From positions 184,342-248,341 of the forward strand of contig NZ_QFFK01000010.1 of NCBI RefSeq assembly GCF_003149455.1: a DNA stretch of 64,000 bases, given 5' to 3'. The position numbers and the translations under genes are program-made. Source of the DNA: Chitinophaga deserti (GTDB lineage Bacteria > Bacteroidota > Bacteroidia > Chitinophagales > Chitinophagaceae). Numbering within the stretch: position 1 is the first letter of the stretch; each line of letters starts with the position of its first letter. Positions 18,503 to 27,318 of this stretch are shown here, in pieces. A model generated the notes under the pieces. That model was not told the DNA's origin. It saw nothing but the letters and a program-made list of their open reading frames with translations, and ran no database searches.

Positions 18503-18982
18503 TTAAGGCTCCACCTTCACTTTAAACGTAAATTTCTTCTGGGTGATGTAACTGAAACATACGACAACGGCCGTAGTCAGGATTTTACTGATAGTGGGGT
18601 AGAAGCCGCAATAATCCACAAACAGCTTCATCAATACATAGTTCATCAGCAGGCAAACCGCTACCAGCAGGAAGTAACGAACCAGCTGCACGCGGCCTCT
18701 GAGATTAGAGTCCGAAAAAACAATGTATTTATTGAGTAAAAATCCTGACGGGAAGCTGACAATAAACGCCATGAATACCGCTGCGATGTGAGGACTGAGA
18801 GAAATCAAAGGCAGATGCACCACCTGCTTTTCCAGCACAAAATTGTAGAATATAAAGAACAGGAAAATATCCAGCAGGGTGTTACCACCTCCGCATGCCA
18901 GGTAACGGAAGGTCTGGAATGGCATAACCTTCGCGAATGGCCTGTAAAAGAAGGCCAGGATATTCAGAATCAACTGCTTCAT
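18503..18982 (-). CDS. GtrA-family membrane protein
   Basis: A 159-aa protein with four predicted membrane helices and the FRYLACGGGNTLLDIFLFF start typical of the GtrA/DPMS family. Members are thought to move polyprenyl-linked sugars across the membrane or to support glycosyltransferases. It is not in an operon with the sugar genes at 9817-15727. Confidence 0.85.
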   Translation of the reverse strand: MKQLILNILAFFYRPFAKVMPFQTFRYLACGGGNTLLDIFLFFIFYNFVLEKQVVHLPLISLSPHIAAVFMAFIVSFPSGFLLNKYIVFSDSNLRGRVQLVRYFLLVAVCLLMNYVLMKLFVDYCGFYPTISKILTTAVVVCFSYITQKKFTFKVKVEP

Positions 18983-19061
18983 TAGAAAATCGCTGCAAAG
19001 CTACAAACGAAAAGACAATTCTCCTTGCCGTTCCCTTGTTTTAACATCCTTTTACACGGTA

Positions 19062-20552
19062 TTACCGCATCTGTTTGCGTTGTTTCCAGCGGGACGATGG
19101 TTTTGCTGAATGGTTTTCCGGTGTTGCTGCTGCCGCTGCGGGTTTATCCCATAATATGGCAGCAAGAATGGCGGCTGCACGTGCCGCATCATCCTCAGGC
19201 GCTTCCAGTGCCTGGGGCGTAAAATACCGGCCGATGAAATTCGTATCGAAATTACCATCTATGAACGCCGGCTGCTGCAGTGCCCATTTACCAAAGGGGA
19301 GTGTTGTTTTAATTCCTGTTACCCTGTATTCGTCGATGGCACGGATGAGCCGGTGCCGGGCCTCCTCACGGTTAGCTCCCCATGCAATCAGCTTCGATAT
19401 CATGGGATCGTAGAATATAGGGATATCCATTCCTGCTTCATACCCGTCATCTACCCGCACGCCGGGGCCCTGTGGACGAATATACGTTTCCAGCCTGCCG
19501 GTATCGGGGAGGAAGTTGTTGGCCGGATCTTCCGCACAAAGGCGCAGTTCAATGGCGTGGCCATTCATTTGCAGGTCGTTTTGCCCGAAAGAGAGTTTTT
19601 CGCCGCGAGCCACCTTAATCTGTTCCTTCACCAGATCGAGCCCCGTGATCATTTCTGTAACGGGATGCTCTACCTGCAGGCGGGTATTCATTTCTAGGAA
19701 GTAGAAATTGAGTTTATCATCGACGAGGAACTCCACTGTACCGGCGCCGTGGTAGTTACAGGCGCGGGCCACATCTACGGCGCACTGCCCCATAGCCTTA
19801 CGGATATCCGGGGTAAGGCAGGATGAGGGGGCCTCTTCGATAAGTTTCTGGTGACGGCGCTGGATGGAGCATTCCCTTTCGAAAAGGTATACTACATTGC
19901 CATGGCGGTCGCCCAGCACCTGTATTTCAATATGGCGGGGAGAGCCCACGTATTTTTCAATAAAAACGGCATCGTCTCCGAAAGCGCTGAGGGCTTCGCT
20001 TTTGGCGAGGCGTATCTGTTCTTCCAGTTCACTTTCTTTTTCTACCACGCGCATCCCTTTACCGCCGCCGCCTGCAGATGCTTTGATGAGGATGGGGAAG
20101 CCGGTTTTCTTTACAACTTCTTTCGCTTCTTCAAGACTTTTAAGGGGCGTTTCCGTACCGGGTACCATTGGCACGCCGAACTTTTGTGCGGCTTGTTTAG
20201 CGGCCAGTTTGCTGCCCATTGTTTCGATACTGGAAGCGGAGGGGCCAATGAAAAGGAGGCCTGCATCTTCCACCGCCTGCGCGAAGCGTGCATTCTCACT
20301 GAGGAAGCCGTAGCCGGGATGGATGGCATCGGCACCTGTTGATTTCGCAACTGCGATGATCTTGTCGCCCAGCAGATAGCTTTGGGCGGAAGGGGCCGGA
20401 CCGATACAAACTGCTTCGTCGGCATACTGCACAAAGGGCATGGTACGGTCGGCTTCTGAATAAACTGCTACAGTGGCGATTCCCATTTCCCGGGCTGAGC
20501 GCATTACCCTCAGAGCGATTTCGCCCCGGTTGGCAACAACGATTTTCTTCAT
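19062..20552 (-). CDS. accC: Biotin carboxylase subunit of an acyl-CoA carboxylase
   Basis: Carboxylates biotin on its carrier protein using ATP and bicarbonate. The 496-aa protein shows ANRGEIALRVMRSA, the ATP-grasp loop KASAGGGGKGMR, HIEIQVLGDRHGN and EMNTRLQVEHPVTE. It is ~45 residues longer than typical AccC, with an Ala-rich then basic tail (PSSRWKQRKQMR). The carrier and carboxyltransferase genes are not adjacent, so whether it serves acetyl- or propionyl-CoA carboxylation is open. Confidence 0.88.
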   Translation of the reverse strand: MKKIVVANRGEIALRVMRSAREMGIATVAVYSEADRTMPFVQYADEAVCIGPAPSAQSYLLGDKIIAVAKSTGADAIHPGYGFLSENARFAQAVEDAGLLFIGPSASSIETMGSKLAAKQAAQKFGVPMVPGTETPLKSLEEAKEVVKKTGFPILIKASAGGGGKGMRVVEKESELEEQIRLAKSEALSAFGDDAVFIEKYVGSPRHIEIQVLGDRHGNVVYLFERECSIQRRHQKLIEEAPSSCLTPDIRKAMGQCAVDVARACNYHGAGTVEFLVDDKLNFYFLEMNTRLQVEHPVTEMITGLDLVKEQIKVARGEKLSFGQNDLQMNGHAIELRLCAEDPANNFLPDTGRLETYIRPQGPGVRVDDGYEAGMDIPIFYDPMISKLIAWGANREEARHRLIRAIDEYRVTGIKTTLPFGKWALQQPAFIDGNFDTNFIGRYFTPQALEAPEDDAARAAAILAAILWDKPAAAAATPENHSAKPSSRWKQRKQMR

Positions 20553-20611
20553 ATGCTATGCATTGCGGTAAAGCGTTAAAGTTAATGGATTTCAATTTGA
20601 CGGATCAAAGT

Positions 20612-20619
20612 TATCTTTG
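20612..20619 (+). promoter_or_regulatory. -7 element (TATCTTTG) of ccmB
   Basis: A perfect TAnnTTTG box whose last base is 6 bases before the GTG at 20625. It overlaps the alternative GTG at 20619 and so favours the later start, with a very short or absent leader. Confidence 0.5.
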
Positions 20620-20624
20620 TGCCC

Positions 20625-21287
20625 GTGAAAAGTCCGATTTCCCAGATATATGCCCTTGTCCGTAAGGATATCCTGCTCGAATGGCGCCAGCGCCATGCCC
20701 TTTTTGGTATTCTGCTCTATGTTTTTTCCACGGTGTTCGTCATTAACCTGATGGTGCGGGAACCGGAGGAGCGGATGTGGAATGCCATGTTCTGGGTGGT
20801 GCAGCTGTTTGTATGTGTGAACGCCGTGGCGAAGAGCTTTCTGCAGGAGAGCAGGGGCCGGCTTTTATACTTTTATTCGTTGGTACACCCCCGTTATTTT
20901 ATAGCAGCCAAGCTGATTTACAATGTGTTGCTGATGCTGTTGTTCAGCTCCGTTACCCTGCTTTGCTGTATTCTTTTCCTGGGTAACCCGCTGGTGAAAC
21001 CCTGGTATTTCCTGGGGGTGGTATTGCTGGGCGGGGTGAGCCTGAGCCTGTTATTTACCATGCTGGCTGCCATTGCCGCACAGGCCAGCCAGAATGCGGC
21101 GCTCATGGCGATCATGGGTTTCCCGCTTATTATGCCCATCCTTATTTTGCTGAGTAACGTTTCCCAGAGTGCTTTTTCGCCCGTGGTGCAACCGGGGCTG
21201 GGAGGGATGTTCCTCATGCTGGCAGGGATGGATGTGCTCATTATTGCCCTTGCGCTTATCTTGTTCCCATTCCTCTGGAAAGAATAA
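20625..21287 (+). CDS. ccmB: Heme exporter subunit CcmB
   Basis: A membrane subunit of the cytochrome c maturation system I heme export complex, 220 aa with about six hydrophobic helices. The start KSPISQIYALVRKDILLEWRQRHALFGILLY matches CcmB in pattern (shown in part: RKDILLEWRQR). A GTG codon at 20619 is an alternative start. It is followed by ccmC and a ccmD-like gene, but ccmA is not in the window. Confidence 0.88.
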   Translation: MKSPISQIYALVRKDILLEWRQRHALFGILLYVFSTVFVINLMVREPEERMWNAMFWVVQLFVCVNAVAKSFLQESRGRLLYFYSLVHPRYFIAAKLIYNVLLMLLFSSVTLLCCILFLGNPLVKPWYFLGVVLLGGVSLSLLFTMLAAIAAQASQNAALMAIMGFPLIMPILILLSNVSQSAFSPVVQPGLGGMFLMLAGMDVLIIALALILFPFLWKE

Positions 21288-21369
21288 ATTTCAACAAAAG
21301 TCGCTCCGCGATGCGGATTGTTCAATGCTGAACGGTGGATTTGCAGGTTCATCAAAATCATCAAATTGC

Positions 21370-21400
21370 TTTGCCGTTCGGCGATAATCGTGTAGGTTTG
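21370..21400 (+). promoter_or_regulatory. Promoter of ccmC
   Basis: TTTG (21370-21373), exactly 19 bp, then TAGGTTTG (21393-21400): a full match to the Bacteroidota consensus. It suggests ccmC-ccmD can be transcribed separately from ccmB. Confidence 0.7.
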
Positions 21401-21422
21401 CCCCCAATATTTCATTACAGTA

Positions 21423-22088
21423 ATGGCTAAAAATTGGTGGAAAATACTCTCCGTACTGCTCCTGCTTTACGTGATCATCGGAGGGTTCATGGTTCCGGTG
21501 CCTGTAATCGGCAACAACCAGCAGGCTGCCCGCAGCATCTTCTTTCACTTGCCGATGTGGATGGCAATGTATACCCTGCTTACGATTTCCGTGGTTAATT
21601 CCGTATGGTACCTCGCTACAAACGATCTCCGCCGCGATGTGCGCGCTTCCAGCGCAGCCAGCGTGGGGGTGCTTTTCGGCGTAATGGGCTTCCTCACGGG
21701 CATGCTCTGGGCCACCTATACCTGGGGCGGTACTATCGTAAACGATCCCAAGCAGATGACCACCGCCATTGCCCTGGCCATTTATATGGCCTACCTCGTG
21801 CTCCGCATGTCTTTCACTGATATCGACAAGCGCGCCCGTGTGTCTGCCATCTACAATGTGTTCGCCTTTGCACTGCTCATTCCGCTTACTTACATCATCC
21901 CCCGCACGGTAGATTCCCTGCATCCCGGCAGCGCCAGCAGCCCGGGCTTCAGTGATAAAGACACGGCCGGTACCATCAAAATGGTGCTCTGGCCCGCCTT
22001 CATCGGATTCACCCTGCTGGGCATCTGGATCTATACCCTCCGCAACCGTTATAAAAGATTGGCTCTTAAAAATATCATTCATGGTTAA
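21423..22088 (+). CDS. ccmC: Cytochrome c assembly protein CcmC/CcsA type
   Basis: A heme-handling membrane protein, 221 aa, with six hydrophobic helices. The segment LTGMLWATYTWGGTIVNDPKQ is the tryptophan-rich WWD-type heme-binding region, and conserved histidines (FFHLPMWM) flank it. It works with CcmB and CcmD to bring heme to the periplasm for c-type cytochromes. The next gene overlaps its end by 8 bp. Confidence 0.9.
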   Translation: MAKNWWKILSVLLLLYVIIGGFMVPVPVIGNNQQAARSIFFHLPMWMAMYTLLTISVVNSVWYLATNDLRRDVRASSAASVGVLFGVMGFLTGMLWATYTWGGTIVNDPKQMTTAIALAIYMAYLVLRMSFTDIDKRARVSAIYNVFAFALLIPLTYIIPRTVDSLHPGSASSPGFSDKDTAGTIKMVLWPAFIGFTLLGIWIYTLRNRYKRLALKNIIHG

Positions 22089-22338
22089 CAGAATATCCGT
22101 TTCCTTTTTCGCCATTATGCTGCTTTTCGTTTCCACCGCCTTCGGCCAGGATACCGCAGCAGCCGTACAACAAGCCGCCGGCCAGCAAAATACGGAGACC
22201 GGCGCCGTGAACGAGTTTTTCCGGAGCAACAGTAAAATATATGTAGCCGTGGGCATCCTGGTGATCATCTTCAGCTGTATCACATTTTACCTGGTGCGGC
22301 TCGACAGGAAGATCACGAAGCTGGAAAAAGAAAAATAG
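22081..22338 (+). CDS. CcmD-like small membrane protein, 85 aa
   Basis: A signal peptide (to FGQ, residue 23), a short Gln/Ala-rich stretch, one transmembrane helix (YVAVGILVIIFSCITFYLV) and a charged tail RLDRKITKLEKEK. This is the layout of the CcmD family of Bacteroidota. Its ATG overlaps the ccmC stop by 8 bp. The frame is open upstream within ccmC, but the signal peptide fixes the start at 22081. Confidence 0.8.
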   Translation: MVNRISVSFFAIMLLFVSTAFGQDTAAAVQQAAGQQNTETGAVNEFFRSNSKIYVAVGILVIIFSCITFYLVRLDRKITKLEKEK

Positions 22339-22400
22339 CCCCCGCCGCCCCCTTACAAGTCTGCTTACAACACCAAAACAACATATCTAAACCGTTTTTT

Positions 22401-23837
22401 ATGGCTAAAGCAAAAGCGCTGACGCAAGAACCGCATTATAGCTTTTTCCACAGTGTGGAAATGAGCTTTGATAAAGCCGCGCAATTCACAAAATGGGAGA
22501 ATGGCATCCTTGAGCAGATCAAGGCCTGTAACGCTGTATACCGTATGAAATTCCCCGTTCGCGTAGGCGATGGCATTGAAGTAATTGAGGCTTACCGCGT
22601 ACAACACTCTCACCACAAACTGCCCTGTAAAGGCGGTATCCGCTTCAGCGATGAAGTGAACCAGGACGAAGTGATGGCGCTCGCCGCCCTGATGACTTAC
22701 AAGTGTGCGATTGTAAACGTACCCTTCGGTGGTGCCAAAGGCGGTATCCGTATCAATCCCCGGAATTACACCCCCTTCCAGCTCGAAAATATCACCCGCC
22801 GCTACACGGCTGAACTGGTGAAGAAGAACTTCATCGGCCCCGGCATCGACGTTCCAGCACCAGATTACGGAACCGGTGAGCGCGAAATGAGCTGGATCCT
22901 CGACACCTACATGAGCCTCCGCCCCGGAGAAATCGACGGCTACGGCTGTGTAACAGGTAAACCCGTATCCCAGGGCGGCGTTCGCGGCCGTAAAGAAGCC
23001 ACCGGCCTCGGTGTGTTCTACGGTCTCCGTGAACTCTGCAACGTTAAAGAAGACATGAAACGCCTCGGTCTCGAGCCCGGAATCGAAGGTAAAACAGTTG
23101 TGGTACAGGGTATGGGTAACGTGGGCTACCACGCCGCCAAATACTTCCACGAAGCAGGTGCCAAAGTAATCTGCCTCATCGAGTGGGATGGTGCCATCTA
23201 CAACCATAAAGGCCTCGACCCCGATGCTGTACTGAAACACCGTAACGAAACCGGTTCCATCACCGGCTTCCCCGGCGCAAAAAACCTTAAAAAGAACACC
23301 GAAGGCCTGGAAATGGAGTGCGACATCCTCATCCCTGCTGCCCTCGAAAACGTGATCGACGAAGAAAACGCCCCCCGTATCAAGGCTAAAATCATCGGTG
23401 AAGCGGCTAACGGCCCCATCACCCCTGAAGCAGACGATATCCTCGCTAAGAAAGGCGTGATCGTAGTGCCTGATATGTTCCTCAATGCAGGCGGTGTTAC
23501 CGTGTCTTACTTCGAATGGCTGAAAAACCTCAGTCACGTGCGCTACGGCCGTCTCGGCAAACGCTTCGATGAAAACATGAATATCCACATCCTCGGCCAG
23601 ATCGAAGAACTGACCGGTAAGAAAGTATCTGAAAAAGAAAGGAAGTTCATCGCCCACGGTGCAGATGAAGTGGACCTGGTTTATTCCGGCCTGGAAGAAA
23701 CCATGATCACCGCCCTCCACGAAGTGCGTGAGAAATCCCTTGAGCATAAGAAAATCAAGGATATGCGTACCGCAGCCTATGCCTGCGCCATCGATAAGGT
23801 GGGTGCAGCTTACGAGCAGCTCGGCATCTTCCCCTGA
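22401..23837 (+). CDS. gdhA: Glu/Leu/Phe/Val-type dehydrogenase, probably glutamate dehydrogenase
   Basis: Interconverts glutamate and 2-oxoglutarate plus ammonium. The 478-aa protein has KGGIRFSDEVNQDEVMALA, the catalytic Lys region VPFGGAKGGIR, and the Rossmann motif VQGMGNVGYHAA. Length is slightly above the ~420-450 aa norm, with an extended C-terminus. It is a single-gene unit with a strong terminator. Specificity for glutamate is inferred from family frequency. Confidence 0.88.
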   Translation: MAKAKALTQEPHYSFFHSVEMSFDKAAQFTKWENGILEQIKACNAVYRMKFPVRVGDGIEVIEAYRVQHSHHKLPCKGGIRFSDEVNQDEVMALAALMTYKCAIVNVPFGGAKGGIRINPRNYTPFQLENITRRYTAELVKKNFIGPGIDVPAPDYGTGEREMSWILDTYMSLRPGEIDGYGCVTGKPVSQGGVRGRKEATGLGVFYGLRELCNVKEDMKRLGLEPGIEGKTVVVQGMGNVGYHAAKYFHEAGAKVICLIEWDGAIYNHKGLDPDAVLKHRNETGSITGFPGAKNLKKNTEGLEMECDILIPAALENVIDEENAPRIKAKIIGEAANGPITPEADDILAKKGVIVVPDMFLNAGGVTVSYFEWLKNLSHVRYGRLGKRFDENMNIHILGQIEELTGKKVSEKERKFIAHGADEVDLVYSGLEETMITALHEVREKSLEHKKIKDMRTAAYACAIDKVGAAYEQLGIFP

Positions 23838-23867
23838 TTTTTACACAAATACGGAACTGTACGACCG

Positions 23868-23895
23868 GGGCGGCCATTATGGCCGCCCTTTTTTT
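23868..23895 (+). terminator. Terminator of gdhA
   Basis: GGGCGGCC (23868-23875) pairs perfectly with GGCCGCCC (23881-23888) across a 5-base loop, followed by seven T. Confidence 0.92.
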
Positions 23896-23940
23896 GTCAA
23901 TTTGCACCCCTTACAAAAATACTTTAGCCATATCCTTATC

Positions 23941-24124
23941 GGCTTTTAATGGGCTTTTAGATATATTCTAATCCTTGTCTTGTTGCCTTCTATCCTTATA
24001 TATGTCTAGGGTATATTTAGCCTATATCTAGGGTATATCTAGGGTATATCAGGCCCTTAAAGAGGCTAAACATACCCTAAATATAGGCTGGTCATATCCA
24101 TGATATAGGCCAGATATAATTAGG
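23941..24124. repeat. AT-rich array of 11-bp periodic units in two opposite arms
   Basis: The 384 bp between gdhA and the HsdR-N-like gene hold no gene. GGCTTTTA recurs 11 bp apart at 23941 and 23952. Then four tandem 11-mers (CTAGGGTATAT at 24006, 24028 and 24039; TTAGCCTATAT at 24017) form the left arm. After a spacer (24050-24069) five 11-mers in the reverse sense follow: ACATACCCTAA (24070), ATATAGGCTGG (24081), TCATATCCATG (24092), ATATAGGCCAG (24103), ATATAATTAGG (24114). The arms are partly complementary. Downstream, 24168-24190 has GGCTAAGGGCC and GCCTAAAGGGCC. Confidence 0.75.
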
Positions 24125-24221
24125 GGGTGAATGGAACGACTATAGGTCTGCAAGGAGTCTGGCATACGGCTAAGGGCCGCCTAAAGGGCCACCTTTTAAT
24201 ACTTTGAACGATAAAACATAC

Positions 24222-24692
24222 TTATTCGGCTGTGGGAGGGGGCGTCACAGCGGGGTAATCGGGAAGGTCCTGCTCAAATACCCAGGTGGCGGCAGCCCCG
24301 TCGAGGCGGCAGCACCAGGTATTCACCCCGTTGGTAATTACCAGCCAGGGGGCGGGCAGGGCCATATGGTATCTTACGATCTGTTCCAGTACGGGCTGCT
24401 TCAGGGGAACGCCCATTTCCTTACATTCCACGATCATCCAGGGGGTGGCTTCGCGGGAATACACCACGATGTCGCACCGTTTGCGCAACTCGCCAAGGTG
24501 CAGTTCCTTTTCTATACTCATGAGGGCGCCGGGGTATTCGCGGGATTTAACAAGGTAGTTCAGGAAGTTCTGCCGCACCCATTCCTCCGGTGTAAGCGCC
24601 ACATACTTTTTCCGGTATGGATCGTAAATCATTTCCCGGCCATTGCTGGCTGTAATCTTAAAATCGGGCTGTGGGAACCGGATGGATATCAT
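24222..24692 (-). CDS. Small HsdR-N-like nuclease-fold protein, 156 aa
   Basis: A stand-alone protein resembling the N-terminal domain of type I restriction subunit HsdR (HSDR_N_2 type). A PD-(D/E)xK nuclease core is visible: Asp in KRCDIVVYSR and Glu-x-Lys at IVECKEMG, 16 residues apart. The start FPQPDFKITASNGREMIYDPYRKKYV is typical of a family frequent in Bacteroidota next to housekeeping genes. No methylase or helicase partner is near, so a restriction role is not supported; function is unknown. Confidence 0.82.
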   Translation of the reverse strand: MISIRFPQPDFKITASNGREMIYDPYRKKYVALTPEEWVRQNFLNYLVKSREYPGALMSIEKELHLGELRKRCDIVVYSREATPWMIVECKEMGVPLKQPVLEQIVRYHMALPAPWLVITNGVNTWCCRLDGAAATWVFEQDLPDYPAVTPPPTAE

Positions 24693-24757
24693 CCCGTAAA
24701 ACTAGCGATTGGATGGCTTTTTGCCGAAAAAACATTACATTCACTTGTCAAAAGGCT

Positions 24758-25528
24758 ATGAAGACGAAAGAAGAGATAGTAGCTAACTGGCTGCCCAGAT
24801 ACACGGGCGAGAAGCTGGAGAACTTCGGTTCCCACATCCTGCTGACCAACTTTTCCAACTACGTACTGCAATTTGCCCAATGGAACGATGCTAAGATCGT
24901 TGGCGCCGACAGGCCCATGCAATGCTGTACAGCAGGCGATATTACCATCATTAATTTTGGAATGGGTAGTCCCGGAGCCGCTACGGTAATGGACCTGCTC
25001 AGTGCTATATCTCCCAAAGCCGTACTTTTCCTGGGGAAATGCGGGGGATTGAAGAAGAAAAACAGTATCGGCGACCTCATCCTGCCCATTGCGGCCATCC
25101 GGGGAGAAGGTACCTCCAACGACTACTTTCCGGCAGAAGTGCCCGCCCTCCCGGCGTTTGCTCTCCAGAAAGCCATTTCCACCACCATTCGGGAATACGG
25201 TTGCGATTACTGGACCGGGACCTGTTACAGTACTAACCGCCGGGTGTGGGAGCATGATGCCGACTTCAAGAAGTACCTCGAGCGTATCCGTGCCATGGCC
25301 ATCGATATGGAAACTGCCACCATCTTTTCGGTCGGCTTTTATAATAAAATCCCTACCGGTGCGCTGCTCCTCGTTTCTGACCAGCCAATGGTGCCTGAAG
25401 GCGTGAAAACCGAAGAGAGCGATAAGAAAGTAACGAATGAATTCGTAGACCGCCATCTCCGCGTAGGGATCGATTCCCTGAAAAATCTCATCAACAGCCA
25501 CCAAACCGTAAAACACCTCCGTTTCTAA
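24758..25528 (+). CDS. AMP nucleosidase
   Basis: Hydrolyses AMP to adenine and ribose 5-phosphate. The 256-aa protein belongs to the nucleoside phosphorylase fold and matches the short Bacteroidota form: INFGMGSPGAATVMDLL, FLGKCGGLK near the N-terminal third, and MAIDMETATIFSVGF with the substrate-binding Met-Glu. The ATG at 24758 is preferred; the frame is open to 24671 but those codons overlap the divergent HsdR-N gene. Its stop shares one base with the next start. Confidence 0.85.
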   Translation: MKTKEEIVANWLPRYTGEKLENFGSHILLTNFSNYVLQFAQWNDAKIVGADRPMQCCTAGDITIINFGMGSPGAATVMDLLSAISPKAVLFLGKCGGLKKKNSIGDLILPIAAIRGEGTSNDYFPAEVPALPAFALQKAISTTIREYGCDYWTGTCYSTNRRVWEHDADFKKYLERIRAMAIDMETATIFSVGFYNKIPTGALLLVSDQPMVPEGVKTEESDKKVTNEFVDRHLRVGIDSLKNLINSHQTVKHLRF

Positions 25529-27252
25529 TGCCTGTACCGCTGGTTGCTATCCGTAATCTATCCGTCGAATTTCGTGGCGAAGGCCATACCGTTACCGCTG
25601 TAAAAGGCATTTCGTTTAACATTCAGCCGGGTGAGATACTGGGTATTGTAGGAGAATCCGGATCGGGGAAATCCGTAACCTCCCTCAGCATTATGCGGCT
25701 CATTACCGAGCCGGGGCGCATCAGCAGCGGGGAGATCATCTATCAGCCGGAAAATAAGCCTCCGCAAGACCTGCTGCGCCTGACAGAATCCGCCATACGC
25801 GGCTACCGTGGCCACGAAATAGCCATGATCTTCCAGGAGCCTATGACCAGCCTGAACCCGCTGCATACCTGTGGCCAACAGGTGGCCGAAGCCATTATTC
25901 TCCATAAAAAAGTAAACGCCCGCGAGGCCCGCCGGCAAACGCTCGCCCTCTTTGAGCGCGTGCGCCTGCCAAGGCCTGAAGAAGCGTTTGATAAATATCC
26001 CCATGAGCTTTCCGGGGGGCAGAAGCAGCGTGTCATGATTGCCATGGCCATATCCTGCGGGCCGCGCCTCCTGATTGCTGACGAGCCTACCACAGCCCTC
26101 GATGTTACCGTGCAGAAAACGATCCTTGAACTGCTGCGGGAGTTACAACGGGAGATGGGGATGAGCGTGGTGTTCATTACCCACGATCTTGGCGTGATCG
26201 CGGAAATCGCCGACAGGGTGGCCGTGATGTATAAAGGTGAAATAGTGGAAGAAGGGGAAGTGCAGCAGATCTTTGAACGCCCTGCCCATGCATATACAAA
26301 AGGATTACTGGCCTGCCGTCCACCGCTGGACCTTCGGTTACGCCGCCTGCCTGTGGTAAAGGACTTCACCGGCAGCAGGGAGCCCCTGGAAGTGAAGGCA
26401 TTTGTACAATCGCTGGAAATGCCCGGAACGGAAATGCTGGCGCGGGAAGAAATGCTCGCGGAAAGGCCGCCGCTCCTGGAAGTGGAAGGACTGAGCACCT
26501 GGTTCCCCCGCGGAAAGTCACTGTTCGGGAAGGTGAAAGAATGGAACAGGGCGGTAGACGATATCAGTTTTACTGTCAGGGAAGGGGAAACGCTGGGGCT
26601 GGTAGGGGAATCGGGCTGCGGAAAAACCACCCTGAGCCGCACCTTGCTCCGCCTTGTGGAGCCAACGCAGGGGGCTATACGTTACCGCGGGCGCGATCTG
26701 CTGGCCATGCCGGCTTCGGAGCTGCGCGACATGCGGAAGCATATCCAGCTTATTTTTCAGGACCCATATTCTTCTCTCAATCCACGGATGACCGTTGGGC
26801 AGGCCATTCTTGAACCCATGCAGGTACATGGATTGTATGGGAACGACAGGGAGCGGAAAGAGCGGGTGCTGGCATTGCTGGAGAAGGTGCAGCTGCTGCC
26901 GGAGCATTATCACCGTTACCCACACGAGTTTTCGGGCGGCCAGCGGCAGCGTATAGTGATTGCCCGGGCACTGGCCCTGAACCCGGAGTTCATTATCTGT
27001 GACGAATCGGTATCTGCGCTGGATGTAAGTGTGCAGGCCCAGGTACTGAACCTGTTACGGGAATTGCAGAATGAGTTCAATTTCACGTATATATTTATAT
27101 CTCACAATCTGTCTGTTGTGCATTTTATGAGTGACAGGATGATGGTGATGCAGCGGGGGAAGATTGCGGAAATGGGGAGGGCAGACGATGTGTATCACCG
27201 GCCTGCATCTTCCTATACGAAGGAATTAATAGCGGCTATTCCCGGCCGTTGA
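25528..27252 (+). CDS. Peptide-type ABC transporter ATPase with two fused ABC domains
   Basis: A 574-aa cytosolic protein equivalent to DppD plus DppF in one chain (YejF/GsiA type). Domain 1 has Walker A GESGSGKS, signature LSGGQKQR and Walker B LLIADEPTTALD; domain 2 has GESGCGKTT, FSGGQRQR and FIICDESVSALD (Ser where DEP is usual). It would energise uptake of peptides or similar solutes. Permease and binding-protein genes are not adjacent. Start overlaps the AMP nucleosidase stop (TAATG). Confidence 0.9.
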   Translation: MPVPLVAIRNLSVEFRGEGHTVTAVKGISFNIQPGEILGIVGESGSGKSVTSLSIMRLITEPGRISSGEIIYQPENKPPQDLLRLTESAIRGYRGHEIAMIFQEPMTSLNPLHTCGQQVAEAIILHKKVNAREARRQTLALFERVRLPRPEEAFDKYPHELSGGQKQRVMIAMAISCGPRLLIADEPTTALDVTVQKTILELLRELQREMGMSVVFITHDLGVIAEIADRVAVMYKGEIVEEGEVQQIFERPAHAYTKGLLACRPPLDLRLRRLPVVKDFTGSREPLEVKAFVQSLEMPGTEMLAREEMLAERPPLLEVEGLSTWFPRGKSLFGKVKEWNRAVDDISFTVREGETLGLVGESGCGKTTLSRTLLRLVEPTQGAIRYRGRDLLAMPASELRDMRKHIQLIFQDPYSSLNPRMTVGQAILEPMQVHGLYGNDRERKERVLALLEKVQLLPEHYHRYPHEFSGGQRQRIVIARALALNPEFIICDESVSALDVSVQAQVLNLLRELQNEFNFTYIFISHNLSVVHFMSDRMMVMQRGKIAEMGRADDVYHRPASSYTKELIAAIPGR

Positions 27253-27282
27253 ACCTTATTTCCGGATATGCGTTATAATCCG

Positions 27283-27290
27283 TACCTTTG
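27283..27290 (+). promoter_or_regulatory. -7 element (TACCTTTG) of queA
   Basis: Perfect TAnnTTTG with TTTC at 27259-27262 as a weak -33 box 20 bp upstream; 28 bases before the start codon. Confidence 0.5.
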
Positions 27291-27318
27291 CAGACTTTAA
27301 ATTCATTCATACCGTAAT

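Noticed and set aside
21291..22283. A 330-codon minus-strand open frame over ccmC and ccmD
   Set aside because: The plus strand encodes recognisable membrane proteins with promoter and overlap structure; the antisense frame has no family features.
22365..23747. A 460-codon minus-strand frame antisense to gdhA
   Set aside because: It is a shadow of the strongly biased gdhA codons; the dehydrogenase motifs are on the plus strand.
23941..24124. CRISPR array
   Set aside because: Repeat units are 11 bp with no unique spacers between them and no cas genes in the window.
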